DNA of 64,000 nucleotides, taken from Trinickia diaoshuihuensis. GTDB lineage: Bacteria; Pseudomonadota; Gammaproteobacteria; Burkholderiales; Burkholderiaceae. The stretch lies in the NCBI RefSeq assembly GCF_003390925.1, contig NZ_QUBS01000077.1, positions 44,306 through 108,305 on the forward strand. Direction: 5' to 3'. The notes beneath the pieces were generated by a model. It was not told the origin of the DNA. It was given only the letters and a program-made list of their open reading frames with translations, and ran no database searches. The position numbers and the translations under genes were made by a program. Positions 44,001 to 53,291 of this stretch are shown one piece after another (position 1 is the first letter of the stretch; each line of letters opens with the position of its first letter).

Positions 44001-45713
44001 TCAGTAAAACGGCGTGATCGTCCATGAGGTCACCACGCCGGGCGTGTAGAAGATGTTGTTGCCGGTGCCGCAATAGCTCGGCTGAAACGACGCCGGATTC
44101 GCGCCGCCGTAGATGATCCAGTACGTCGTGAAGCGCACCGTGTAGCCGGAGTTGTTCTTCGGCAGCGCGTGCGTCAAATTCAGATTGACGTTCGCCAGAT
44201 CGCCGACGATTTTCGACGATTGATTCACCGCGCTGGCGAGCGTGTTGCCCGTGTCGTTGTCCATCAGTTGCGCGTAGAGCGTCACGTACGCGCCCTGCCC
44301 GTTGCTCAAATCCTGCGGGGCGCTCGGGCACGAGGTGACGTAGGCGTCCTGCATGTGCGCCCACGCATAGACCGAAATCGCCCCGTTCGCCGGCAGCACC
44401 GGCACGCCGCGATTGACGACGGTCACCCAATAGCCCATCGTCGGATCGTATTGCGGCGCCGAAGGCACCGTGCCGCACGTGAAGTTCGTGCTGCCGCTCG
44501 AGCTGCCGACGTCGATCGCGCAATCGGAATCGGTCGATACCGTGAGCGGATTGATTTCGCTTTGCGCCTGCCAAGTCCCGTTTTGACACGAGAGCACGCG
44601 GCCGCGCGTATCGGTCGAGATCAGCGTCGCGCTGGCCGAGGCCGGTGCGATCGCCGCGTTTTGCGGCGACGGCGGACAGGGCGAGCCGATCGTTTGCGCG
44701 TTGCCGAGCGCGAGGTTGCCCGCTTCGTCCACCGCCAGCGCCTGCCAGGTGCTGCCGTTGTAGACGTAGGGACGATGCGTTTGAAGCGTCATGCGCACGT
44801 CGCCCGGTTGCGGTGGCGGCGACAGCGCGTTCAGCAAATCGGCTTCGGAATTGACCGCGTCGCGCCAGTGGAACGACGCCTCGGGCACCCACACGGCCCT
44901 CGCGCGATCGCAATTGAGCACGTTGCCCGCGGAATCGGCCGCGATCGCGCCGGAGCTCGCGCACGGCTGATAGTCCACCTGCGTCGCCAGCACGATCGGC
45001 ACTTGCATCGTGTTCGCCTGCGGATTGCCGGGCACCGCGACGCGGTAGAGATAGTCGGCGTTCGGCGCTTGCGTGCCGTTGTAGTAGATGAGGCTCGCCA
45101 GATGCCCGGTTGCCGTCTTCGTACCCGAGCACGAAGCGCCGGCCGGGTTCGGGTTGGCGACGGACCAGCTCCCGTACGCGCCGTGGGCGGCGCCCGCCGC
45201 GTTGTTGGTCGCTTGGATCGAGCCGCCGCCCGCCCCCGCGTTTGCCGCCGCGTAGCCCAGCGCCGGGTCGGGGATCGTGCTGCCCCCTTCTGTCACGAGC
45301 AACGCCTGCAGCGCGCCCGGCGTCGCCGTGCCGTAGATCAAGAGGCACGGCGTCTGGCCGTAGGCGTTCGTCGCGCCCGTCGCATTCGAGAGAAAGGTGG
45401 AAAGCTGGTAGGTCGTGCCCGTCAATGCCGCGACCACCGGCGTGCTCGCCGTGGCCTGCGTCGCCAGTGCCGTGTAGTTCTGTTCGACCAAGCGCGTGGC
45501 CGCGGCGGTTAGCTGCGCCTGGTAGAGCGCCGCTTGCTGCGCGCGCGTGTCGTCGAGCGTCGAGTTGATCATCGCCGCGACGCCGCCGATCATCAGCGCC
45601 GCCAGCGCGAGCACGGCCAGCATCTCGATCATCGTGAAGCCGCGCGACGCCCGGCGCGTGCGGCTCACGCGCGTCGAAAGGCCGGCGGCAAAACACGATG
45701 TCGAGAATTTCAC
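44001..45713 (-). CDS. pilV2: Prepilin-like tip protein, PilV-type copy 2
   Basis: This roughly 570-aa protein has a type IV prepilin N-terminus: basic leader, SRG cleavage, then FTMIEMLAVLALAALMIGG. The first about 400 residues are closely similar to the adjacent copy (shared AVPGNPQANTMQVPIVLA and LSCQNGTWQAQSEI-type segments). The C-terminal about 150 residues have diverged. The GTG at 45713 is the best start, since the upstream pilV ends at 45733. PilV proteins are minor tip pilins that act as adhesins. Confidence 0.75.
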   Translation of the reverse strand: MKFSTSCFAAGLSTRVSRTRRASRGFTMIEMLAVLALAALMIGGVAAMINSTLDDTRAQQAALYQAQLTAAATRLVEQNYTALATQATASTPVVAALTGTTYQLSTFLSNATGATNAYGQTPCLLIYGTATPGALQALLVTEGGSTIPDPALGYAAANAGAGGGSIQATNNAAGAAHGAYGSWSVANPNPAGASCSGTKTATGHLASLIYYNGTQAPNADYLYRVAVPGNPQANTMQVPIVLATQVDYQPCASSGAIAADSAGNVLNCDRARAVWVPEASFHWRDAVNSEADLLNALSPPPQPGDVRMTLQTHRPYVYNGSTWQALAVDEAGNLALGNAQTIGSPCPPSPQNAAIAPASASATLISTDTRGRVLSCQNGTWQAQSEINPLTVSTDSDCAIDVGSSSGSTNFTCGTVPSAPQYDPTMGYWVTVVNRGVPVLPANGAISVYAWAHMQDAYVTSCPSAPQDLSNGQGAYVTLYAQLMDNDTGNTLASAVNQSSKIVGDLANVNLNLTHALPKNNSGYTVRFTTYWIIYGGANPASFQPSYCGTGNNIFYTPGVVTSWTITPFY

Positions 45714-45732
45714 GTTGGCCCACCGGATGCAC

Positions 45733-47412
45733 TCAGTAGTAAGAGTTGATCGTCCAGCCCGCCGCGATCGGCGTGTTCTGGATTGTCGTGTTGCCCGCGC
45801 CGCAGAAGTTGCTGACCCAGGGCGTCGAGATGCCTGAGTAGGTGGCCCAATTGGTAACCACTTTGACGGTATAGTTACCGCTCGACAAGCCCGGCAAGCT
45901 TTTAGTGAGCGAGTTGTTGATCCCTCCTGAATCATCCGTCAGCGTCGGCGTTTGGCTTTCCGTATGTGCTACGGAGTTGTTGTTGTTGTCCAAGATATCG
46001 ACGCTCTGCGAAAGCTGCGCGCGGTGGCCGGTCGGCCCGTTGCACAGGCCGTCGTTCATGTGCGCCCACGTCGCCGCGACGATGATGCCGGTCTTGCTCA
46101 GCGCGACTTGCGATGTATAGGTGTACGAGTACGTGCCATTGCTCTGATTCTGAGAGTAGACGCCGGCACCCGGCTCAGCGATGCAAGCGGAGTAGTCGCC
46201 GGCGCCGTTCGGGTTGGCCATGATTATCTGGCAATTCGAGTCGCTGTATCCAAGCTCGATTTCATTCTGCGTTTGCCACTTACCGTTTTGGCAGGACAGC
46301 ACGTGACCGGCCGAATCGGTCGAGACGAGGGTCGTGTTGGACGCGGCCGCGGCGATGCCTGCTTGAGGCGTAGACGGACAATCCTTGCCGGCCACGTTCG
46401 TATTGCCGAGCGCAAGGTTGCCGGCTTCGTCGACAGCCAGCGCTTGCCAAGTATTGCCGTTGTAGACGTAAGCGCGGTGCGTCTGTAGCGTGACGCGGAC
46501 ATCACCTTCTTGCGGCGGCATCGCCGCGCTTTGAAGGTCCGCTTCCGCGTTCACCGCTTCACGCCAGTGATACGAGGCCTTCGGCACCCACCTTTTTTCT
46601 GTCCGATCGCAGTCGACCACGTTGCCGAAGGCGTCGGCTGCAATGGCGCCGTACTGGTTGCACCCCGTATAGTCCGTTTGCTGCGCGAGCACGATCGGCA
46701 CTTGCATCGTATTCGCTTGCGGGTTGCCCGGCACGGCCACGCGGTACAGATAGTCGGCGTTTTGCGCTTGCGTGCCGTCGTAGGAAATCAGGCTGGCCAA
46801 ATGGCCGACGCTCGTCGGCTTACCCGAGCACGATTGGCCAGCGGGATCGGGCGTCGCGAGTTTCCAACTCCCGAAGGCGCCAATGGCAGACCCGGCCGGT
46901 TGGCTTATCGCCTGGATCGAGCCGCCGCCCGCCCCCGAGTTCGCCGCGATATAGCCGAGCTCAGGATCCGGAATAATCTGGCCGCCTTCCGTCACGACCA
47001 GCGCTTGCAACGCTGTTGCCGACGGTTTGTAGATCAGCAAGCAAGGCGTCTGACCGTACGCGTTGGTGCCTCCGAACGCACTCGGAAGGTAGTTCGAAAG
47101 CGGATACGTCGGGTCGTTCAACTTGACGACCACGGCGTTCGTCGCCGTCGCTTGCGCCGCGAGCGCGGCATAGTTCTGCTCGATCAAACGCGTCGCGGCT
47201 GCGGTCAGTTGCGCTTGATAGAGCGCCGCCTGCTGTCCGCGCGTGTCTTCGAGCGACGAGTTGATCATCGGGATCAGACCCGCCATGAGGATCGCAATCA
47301 GCGCCAGCACGGCGAGGATTTCGATCAACGTGAAGCCGGACGCGTAACGGCGACGCCGCGACTCGTCGCGGCGTGCCGATCCGAATGCGCGAGCGCCGGC
47401 CTCTCTAGTCAT
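45733..47412 (-). CDS. pilV1: Prepilin-like tip protein, PilV-type copy 1
   Basis: This 559-aa protein has a prepilin leader and the helix GFTLIEILAVLALIAILMAG. The body is Gly/Asn/Thr-rich with conserved cysteine-containing segments (CLLIY, CDRTEKRW, CPSTPQAG). The last about 170 residues (from ELGYSDSNCQ) are variable relative to the next gene but end in a related aromatic motif (GWTINSYY). The start at 47412 overlaps pilM. Type IVb PilV tip adhesins recognise surface partners during attachment. Confidence 0.78.
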   Translation of the reverse strand: MTREAGARAFGSARRDESRRRRYASGFTLIEILAVLALIAILMAGLIPMINSSLEDTRGQQAALYQAQLTAAATRLIEQNYAALAAQATATNAVVVKLNDPTYPLSNYLPSAFGGTNAYGQTPCLLIYKPSATALQALVVTEGGQIIPDPELGYIAANSGAGGGSIQAISQPAGSAIGAFGSWKLATPDPAGQSCSGKPTSVGHLASLISYDGTQAQNADYLYRVAVPGNPQANTMQVPIVLAQQTDYTGCNQYGAIAADAFGNVVDCDRTEKRWVPKASYHWREAVNAEADLQSAAMPPQEGDVRVTLQTHRAYVYNGNTWQALAVDEAGNLALGNTNVAGKDCPSTPQAGIAAAASNTTLVSTDSAGHVLSCQNGKWQTQNEIELGYSDSNCQIIMANPNGAGDYSACIAEPGAGVYSQNQSNGTYSYTYTSQVALSKTGIIVAATWAHMNDGLCNGPTGHRAQLSQSVDILDNNNNSVAHTESQTPTLTDDSGGINNSLTKSLPGLSSGNYTVKVVTNWATYSGISTPWVSNFCGAGNTTIQNTPIAAGWTINSYY

Positions 47413-47884
47413 AGGCCTGCGCCATCCATACCGGCATACCGTTCGGAATGGCGTTCGCGAGCGCCGCCGGCAGCGGCACGGCCGGATTGCCGGGCGATAC
47501 GACGTTCGTGCCGAGCGCAACGCCGGCCAAAGCCGAGCCTTGAGCGAGTTGCTCCATGCCGACGATTGCGTCCGGCGCCGGCGGCGACGACGCGTAGATC
47601 ACGACGAGGCTGCCCGTATAGGCCGTATTGGGCTGAACGTAGTTTTTCCAGATCGGATTGGCGACGTTTGCGCCCATATACGGCGTCAGACTGCCGGCCG
47701 GGACAACACCGGTGAACGTCGGATTCGCGCGCGCGAACGCGACGACGGCCTGGCGGTATTCGCTCATGTTCGCCGCGAGCGCCATCGGCGACGGGCCTTG
47801 CGGCACCGGCGTCGATTCCTGCCCGAGGAGCGCGTAGGCGCCCGTCAGCATGGCAAGTACGGCAACGATCCAGATCATGAACAT
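47405..47884 (-). CDS. pilM: PilM-like pilus protein
   Basis: This 159-aa protein has a single N-terminal membrane anchor (IWIVAVLAMLTGAYALLG) and a small extracytoplasmic domain (AANMSEYRQAVVAFARANPT, then WKNYVQPNTAYTGSLVVIY). It resembles PilM of the IncI thin-pilus system, required for pilus assembly. It lies between the major pilin and the first pilV, overlapping the latter. Confidence 0.7.
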   Translation of the reverse strand: MFMIWIVAVLAMLTGAYALLGQESTPVPQGPSPMALAANMSEYRQAVVAFARANPTFTGVVPAGSLTPYMGANVANPIWKNYVQPNTAYTGSLVVIYASSPPAPDAIVGMEQLAQGSALAGVALGTNVVSPGNPAVPLPAALANAIPNGMPVWMAQAYD

Positions 47885-47931
47885 GGCGAATGCGTCCTGC
47901 GGTCAATCGCGAGCGCGAAGAACCGCGTTCG

Positions 47932-48486
47932 TCACGCGGAGGTCCAGATGATGTTGTTGTTGGCGGCGGCACAAGCGGCTTCGGCTGCGCTAGGCGTCAC
48001 CGGCACAGCTTGCGCGGTGCCTCCGACAGAGACGGCCGTCCACGTGCCCCCGGCGGAAACCGCATTAATGCATACGTCTTTGGGCACTGTATCGAATTCG
48101 ATAGTGAACGTACCGGCACCCGTTCCCGTGATCGTCACGGCTCCACCCCAAGGGTCCGTTACGGTATTGTTCGTGGTATTGATCACAAGCGTCTTTGGAA
48201 TCACACCAGCCGAAATCGCAACTGCCGTGGTCAATCCGTTGTACCCGTTCGTCTGCCCCATATAAAGCTTCTTGATCCCCGTCTGAATCGCGGTCACCTG
48301 CTCCGCGGTTTGATTCGACGATGCGCTGCTGAATGCGCCGTTGAGCAGCGCAATCGCGCCGATGACGACGATCGCCGCGATCCCCAGGTAGGCAATCGCT
48401 TCGAGCAGCGTGGCGCCGCGCTGCGCGCGCCGCAATCCGCGGCGTGCCGATCGGGCACGAATCGATGCGACGGTATTGCTTTGCAT
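47932..48486 (-). CDS. pilS: Type IVb major prepilin (PilS)
   Basis: This 184-aa protein has a long basic leader (about 24 residues), a cleavage site RG-ATLLEAIAYLGIAAIVVI with Glu at +5, and a C-terminal cysteine pair (DVCINAVS and AEAACAAANN), the disulphide-loop feature of pilins. The ATG at 48486 has a GGAGAGG site. It is probably the main pilus subunit. Confidence 0.87.
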   Translation of the reverse strand: MQSNTVASIRARSARRGLRRAQRGATLLEAIAYLGIAAIVVIGAIALLNGAFSSASSNQTAEQVTAIQTGIKKLYMGQTNGYNGLTTAVAISAGVIPKTLVINTTNNTVTDPWGGAVTITGTGAGTFTIEFDTVPKDVCINAVSAGGTWTAVSVGGTAQAVPVTPSAAEAACAAANNNIIWTSA

Positions 48487-48579
48487 GGTCCTCTCCTTCA
48501 TTTCAAGAAACGGCACGACAAAAGCGCGCCATCGATGTATCGGACAACCCTGTCCATTTCCCCTCATTACACGGCAGGC

Positions 48580-49656
48580 TCAATGTAAGCTCCGAGCCAT
48601 AGACGCAATTTCCTGCTGAATTCCGAAGAAGCCCGTGATGAGCCACGACAGCACGAGCGCGAGCGCGACGATCGCGAAGCCGTTGACGACGCGCATCTGT
48701 GCCTCGATCGTCTCCACCCCCTCGCTCATCCACTCGCTCGCGAGCGAGTGCAGCGCTTCGGCGAATCCCTTGTACTCCGCGTAGACGCACAAGTCGTCCA
48801 CGATCTCCTCCGACGGGAAGCCATATCCCGCGTTCTTCATCGCCTCCCCCACGTTCACGCCCGACTTCACGCCGAACAGCATGTCGTCGATGCGCTGGCG
48901 CAACCACGGCTGCGCATCGGCGCCGAGCCGGTCGAGCGAACGTTCGACGGTGAACCCCGCCTGCTGCAGCGATGAAAACGCCACGAGGAAGCCGCATCCC
49001 GTGATGAGGCGGTAGATCGAATACGGCGGAAAGCGGTCGAACCAAACCCGCAGACGCCCCGCCCAGCGCGGCATCGAATAAAACAGCACGATCAAAAGCG
49101 CGACGAGCGCCAAGACGCAATACAGCATCCCGTTCTGCACGAAGCGCGACAGCGTGTAGAGCGATTTGGCAACGCCGTGCCAATGCTCGGGGCTCACGAT
49201 CGATGCGAAGCGCGGAATGACGAGCTGGCCGAACAGATAGACGTAGCCGATCGTCATGGCAACGATCACCGCCGGATAAGTCAGTCCCCCGACGATCGCC
49301 GTGCGGATCCGCCGGCTGTACTGCACCACCGAGCAGACGTTGAGCAGCGAGGCCTCGAGGCGGCCCGACTGCTCGCCCGCCATGACGATCATTTGTTCCG
49401 TGTGCGGCACCCACCAGGCCATCGCCTCGGCCAGCATCCCGCCGTTTTGTACGACACCGCGCCAATCCGCGAGCGTGAGCGCTAGCGGCTCGCTCGGCTT
49501 GCGCCCCTCGTGCGACGCCCGCATCTCGAGCTCTTCGAGGATCTTGAGCAGCGGCAAACCGTTCGCGAGCATCTTGGCGATCTTGCGGTACAACCGCAGC
49601 CGCGCCTGCGTCGTGAGCTGCGTGCGCGCCCAGCGGCGATTCAAGTCAAGTGCCAT
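48580..49656 (-). CDS. pilR: Pilus inner-membrane platform protein (PilR/GspF family)
   Basis: This 358-aa membrane protein has the GspF/PilC motif repeats (IAKMLANGLPLLKILEELEM; CGFLVAFSSLQQAGFTVERS) and three hydrophobic segments. It anchors the assembly ATPase. Its start overlaps the end of pilQ by 11 bases. Confidence 0.9.
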   Translation of the reverse strand: MALDLNRRWARTQLTTQARLRLYRKIAKMLANGLPLLKILEELEMRASHEGRKPSEPLALTLADWRGVVQNGGMLAEAMAWWVPHTEQMIVMAGEQSGRLEASLLNVCSVVQYSRRIRTAIVGGLTYPAVIVAMTIGYVYLFGQLVIPRFASIVSPEHWHGVAKSLYTLSRFVQNGMLYCVLALVALLIVLFYSMPRWAGRLRVWFDRFPPYSIYRLITGCGFLVAFSSLQQAGFTVERSLDRLGADAQPWLRQRIDDMLFGVKSGVNVGEAMKNAGYGFPSEEIVDDLCVYAEYKGFAEALHSLASEWMSEGVETIEAQMRVVNGFAIVALALVLSWLITGFFGIQQEIASMARSLH

Positions 49657-51409
49657 AACCCGTTCCCAGCGCCAGCGGCAAGTCGCCCGTGACCGGCTCC
49701 AACGGCCCGACGATGCGCTCGGCCATGCGCGGATCGACGAGACCCGCCGCGACTTTCTCCAGCGCGTGTTGCGCCACCGTCTGCCCCGAGAGCTCGCTCA
49801 TCCAGTACCGGTGCGCATCGGCCTTGCGGCCCGCGCGCAGCAATTCGCAGAAGGTCGCGTCGGTGCGCACGACTTCGGCCACGACCGTGCGCCCGACCGT
49901 GCCGTTCTTGCAATGCGGACAGCCGGGCCCCGCCACGCGCACTTGATCGAAGCGCGCGCCGACGGCGCGCTTCACGCGCGCGATCAGCCCCAAGTCGAGT
50001 TGCGCCATCGCATCGGCGAGCGGGCGCGAGCAGTGCGGGCACAACAGCTTGACCAAACGCTGGCTGATGAGTCCCGTCACGAGCGATTCGTCGGTCACCA
50101 TGGCGATCGGCAAGCCGAGATCGACGAGACGATCGACGATCGCCAGCGCGCCGTTCGCATGGACCGTCGTCCAGACCTGGTGCCCCGTCATCGAGGCGCG
50201 CAACGCGCTTTGCGCCGACGCGCGGTCGCGCATCTCGCCGATCATGATCGTGTCCGGATCGAGCCGCATCGCATTGGCGATCGCCGCGGCGAAAGCGAGC
50301 GAGCGCGCCTCTTCGGTGGGCGCGTTGACGACGGGCGTCTGCACGGCGCCCTCGATCGGGTACTCGACCGGGTCTTCCACCGTGATCACGTGGATCGTGC
50401 CGGCCATCTCGCGCAGTTGCTTGGTCAGCACGCGCTGCAGCGTCGTCGATTTGCCCGAGCCGGTCGGCCCGCTGATGATGTTCATCCCGTGCGGTTGCTG
50501 CGTGAGCAAATCGAATGCGTTGGCTTGCGCTACCGTGAAGCCCAGCTCGCGCAGGTCCGTCGATTCCCCCGCGTCGTTGTAGAGCAGACGCAGCACCATG
50601 ACGCTGCCGATGCTCGTCGGTGCTGTCGCGATACGCACGCCGAAGAGCCGGTCGGGCAGCTTGTCGCGATCGCCGATCGCCGCATCCTGCCGCTCGTTCG
50701 GCTTGTACGTGTTGTCGGACACGCTCGACATCGCCGCGTAGAGCGTCGCGAGCAGGCGCTCGCCGTACTCGCGCGTCTGCTCCGACACGCGCACGAGTTC
50801 GTTGTGCACGCGAAACAAAATCTCGGTGCTGAAGCGGTTGACGCGGATGTGGATGTCCGAGGCACGCTCTTCGCAGGCGCGCGCGATGAGGTTCTTCGCG
50901 ACCACCTGCATCTGCGTATGGTCGATACGCTCGCCGCTGCCGTCGCGGCGCTGGCCCTGATAGCTGCGCCGGATCACCTCGAGCGTGACGAGCCGTGTCG
51001 TATAGCGGCAATTGAGCCGGTTCAGCCGCGCGCAGTACGACAGCACGAACGGATTCATCTCATGGCCTTCGGCGATGAGGAGCGTGCCGTCATCGAGCAG
51101 GCAGAGGAATTTGCGCTCCTCGTTGCTCGCGGCGAACTCGCCGCTGTCGGAGAGCGGGCGCGCCGTCGAGACGGGTGGCTGCGTTTGGGCTTGCGCTTGC
51201 GGCGCGGTTTGCGGCGGCGCGACCGGGCCAATCGACGGCACGGCTTCGAGCGTGCGCTCCTGTCCGAGCGCAACCGCGGCGGGAGCGGGAGCGGCGGCGG
51301 GCGAGGCAGCGGCGACGGCATCCACTTGCAGCGGCCTCACCGCCCGCGACAACACGAGCGGCGTGACGGTTTTCGTCCCGTCGGACGGGGGCTGGGTAGT
51401 CGAGCTCAT
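49646..51409 (-). CDS. pilQ: Pilus assembly ATPase (PilQ, GspE/PilB family)
   Basis: This 587-aa cytoplasmic ATPase has Walker A IISGPTGSGKSTTLQ (about 314-321), the Asp box HVITVEDPVEYPI, Walker B TIMIGEMRDRASAQSAL and a zinc site (LLCPHCSRPL and GCPHCKNG). The N-terminal about 100 residues are Ala/Pro/Gln-rich linker. It powers pilin polymerisation. Confidence 0.93.
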   Translation of the reverse strand: MSSTTQPPSDGTKTVTPLVLSRAVRPLQVDAVAAASPAAAPAPAAVALGQERTLEAVPSIGPVAPPQTAPQAQAQTQPPVSTARPLSDSGEFAASNEERKFLCLLDDGTLLIAEGHEMNPFVLSYCARLNRLNCRYTTRLVTLEVIRRSYQGQRRDGSGERIDHTQMQVVAKNLIARACEERASDIHIRVNRFSTEILFRVHNELVRVSEQTREYGERLLATLYAAMSSVSDNTYKPNERQDAAIGDRDKLPDRLFGVRIATAPTSIGSVMVLRLLYNDAGESTDLRELGFTVAQANAFDLLTQQPHGMNIISGPTGSGKSTTLQRVLTKQLREMAGTIHVITVEDPVEYPIEGAVQTPVVNAPTEEARSLAFAAAIANAMRLDPDTIMIGEMRDRASAQSALRASMTGHQVWTTVHANGALAIVDRLVDLGLPIAMVTDESLVTGLISQRLVKLLCPHCSRPLADAMAQLDLGLIARVKRAVGARFDQVRVAGPGCPHCKNGTVGRTVVAEVVRTDATFCELLRAGRKADAHRYWMSELSGQTVAQHALEKVAAGLVDPRMAERIVGPLEPVTGDLPLALGTGYGT

Positions 51410-51413
51410 GGCA

Positions 51414-51971
51414 TCACCTCGCGGGCATCGGCAAAGTGGGGATCGGCGGCACGCCGCCCGCGCCGGCCTGCGCGACGTTGCGCGCCGGGTCGCGGACGCT
51501 CGCCGAAACGGTCAGCGTCGTGCGGCGGCCATCCGCCGCGGCGAGCACGATCGCGCCCGAGCGGATCGCGGCGACGCGCATGCCGTTGGGCAGCGTGTCG
51601 CCCGGCACGACGTCGAACTCGGCGCCGTCGCTCGTCGCGACCGTGGCGCTGATCCGCTTGCCGAGGCTTTGCGTGGCGACGAGCGAAACATCGGAATAGG
51701 ACGACACCGTGCTGCCCATGCGATGCAGGGTCTCTTGCCGCTCGACGACCTGCGCCTGGGCATCGAGTTTCTTCAGTTGCGCCTTCAGGATCAGCGTGTC
51801 CTCCTGCAATCGCATCAATTCGTTCGCGGCCTGTTTCGCGGCCGCCGTGGGGACGACGTCTACCCGCGGCGCAACGTCGGCCGCCGCCGCGCTGGCCTCA
51901 CCGAATGCGACGAGCGGCCACACGAATGCGCAGGCAAGCGCCAACGCAGCCAATGCACGGTTATTTCTCAT
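51414..51971 (-). CDS. pilP: PilP-like periplasmic pilus protein
   Basis: This 185-aa exported protein has a signal peptide (about 1-30), a coiled-coil stretch (LQEDTLILKAQLKKLDAQAQ) and a small beta domain (VVPGDTLPNGMRVAAIRSGA) of the type seen in PilP pilotin/alignment proteins. It overlaps pilO by 11 bases. Confidence 0.8.
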   Translation of the reverse strand: MRNNRALAALALACAFVWPLVAFGEASAAAADVAPRVDVVPTAAAKQAANELMRLQEDTLILKAQLKKLDAQAQVVERQETLHRMGSTVSSYSDVSLVATQSLGKRISATVATSDGAEFDVVPGDTLPNGMRVAAIRSGAIVLAAADGRRTTLTVSASVRDPARNVAQAGAGGVPPIPTLPMPAR

Positions 51972-53268
51972 AGAGCACTCCGTCTAGGACCCATTGCCCG
52001 GACTTATACGAAAGCGTCTCGATGCGCACACCGGGTTCGTCGAGATACTTGATGACGTTATCGGGCCGCACTTCGCCCAATTGCGCCGACATATGCCATG
52101 TCTGCCAAGGCGGCACGCTCGGCTGCGCCGCGCCCGGCTGAATCCGGTCCAGCGTTTGCGCCGCGAGGCTGCGCTCCGGAGCGGCCGTGCTCTGCGGCGA
52201 AAACGCCAGCGCGATGCCGAGCAGTTGAAACGCCGAGAGCATGCGCAGGCGCACGCCGTGAATGCCGTCGAGCACTTCGTCGCCGCCTGGAGCCAGCCCG
52301 AGCGGCTCGACATAGGTCGCATGCTCGCCGTTGGTATCGATCGTCGCGCGCGGCTCGGCCGCCATCAGCATCGCCACGTTCGAGCCGCCGCGCGACCAGC
52401 TATAGCTGACGTTCGACGCGCGACAGACGTATTCGTCGAGGTCCCACCCGCCGGGCGCGATGGCCGCGAAGTGATCGAGGCAGGCATGCACGAACACATC
52501 GGGGCGCGGCTCGCGCGCCCACGGGTGCGGCACGACCGGCGTCTTCGGCTGCTGCAGCGCGAGCTGGGCTCGCATCCGCTCGAATGCTTGCTCGCGCTCC
52601 ACTTCGATCCGGTGGCGCCGGTAGAGCATGTACCCTGTCGCGCCGCCGACGAGCACCACCAGCGCGACGGCCGCGATCGCAATCTCGCGTATCGGCGCGC
52701 GCCGCGAGGCCCGCGTGAGATTGAGCCAGCGTGGCAGATGAGGCTTGCCGCCGCGGCGCGGGATCATGTCGTCGATCCGACGCGCGTAGAAGTTGTGGAA
52801 CCCCTGCACCTCCAACTGCGGATCGCCGATGACGACGTTCCAGCCGCCCAGACCGTAATCGCTGTGCAACCGTTCGAACACTTCCTCGCTCGAGCCGACC
52901 CAATCGCCGTTCGGCAGGAACGCGCCGTCGCGCACGGCGAAGTACGCCCAGCGCCCGTCGGGCAGCAGGAACGCGCCGAGCCAGTTCGGCGCCGGCTGCT
53001 GGCGCCCATCGTAGAACGCACCCTCGGTTGCGATCGTCTTCGAGACGAGCGCGCCGAGCGAAGGCAGGCCGAGCTGCGCCCCTTCGCGCGTGCTCGCGAA
53101 ACCGACGCCCGCGAACGTGCGATCGATGCGCAGAACCATCGCATCGAAGTTCAAGCGCGCGGCCAGCTCGACCGCTTCGGCCCGCAACTCGTGCCGCCGC
53201 GACAGCGACTGCCAGAATAGGCCGCAGATAAAGCGCTGACGGCCGATCTGAATGACTTGCGTCGCCAT
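51961..53268 (-). CDS. pilO: PilO-like type IVb pilus assembly protein
   Basis: This 435-aa bitopic protein has a cytoplasmic N-terminal domain (about 1-195), one membrane helix (about 196-216; IAIAAVALVVLVGGATGYML) and a periplasmic C-terminal part. It fits the PilO2 family, which couples the platform to the outer membrane. Confidence 0.82.
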   Translation of the reverse strand: MATQVIQIGRQRFICGLFWQSLSRRHELRAEAVELAARLNFDAMVLRIDRTFAGVGFASTREGAQLGLPSLGALVSKTIATEGAFYDGRQQPAPNWLGAFLLPDGRWAYFAVRDGAFLPNGDWVGSSEEVFERLHSDYGLGGWNVVIGDPQLEVQGFHNFYARRIDDMIPRRGGKPHLPRWLNLTRASRRAPIREIAIAAVALVVLVGGATGYMLYRRHRIEVEREQAFERMRAQLALQQPKTPVVPHPWAREPRPDVFVHACLDHFAAIAPGGWDLDEYVCRASNVSYSWSRGGSNVAMLMAAEPRATIDTNGEHATYVEPLGLAPGGDEVLDGIHGVRLRMLSAFQLLGIALAFSPQSTAAPERSLAAQTLDRIQPGAAQPSVPPWQTWHMSAQLGEVRPDNVIKYLDEPGVRIETLSYKSGQWVLDGVLYEK

Positions 53269-53291
53269 GGAAATCCGCTCCGTCGCGCGCG

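Noticed and set aside
42841..45732. Long minus-strand frame across the pilT-like and pilV2 genes
   Set aside because: It is antisense to the PilT-like ATPase and out of frame with the prepilin, so it is a compositional artefact.
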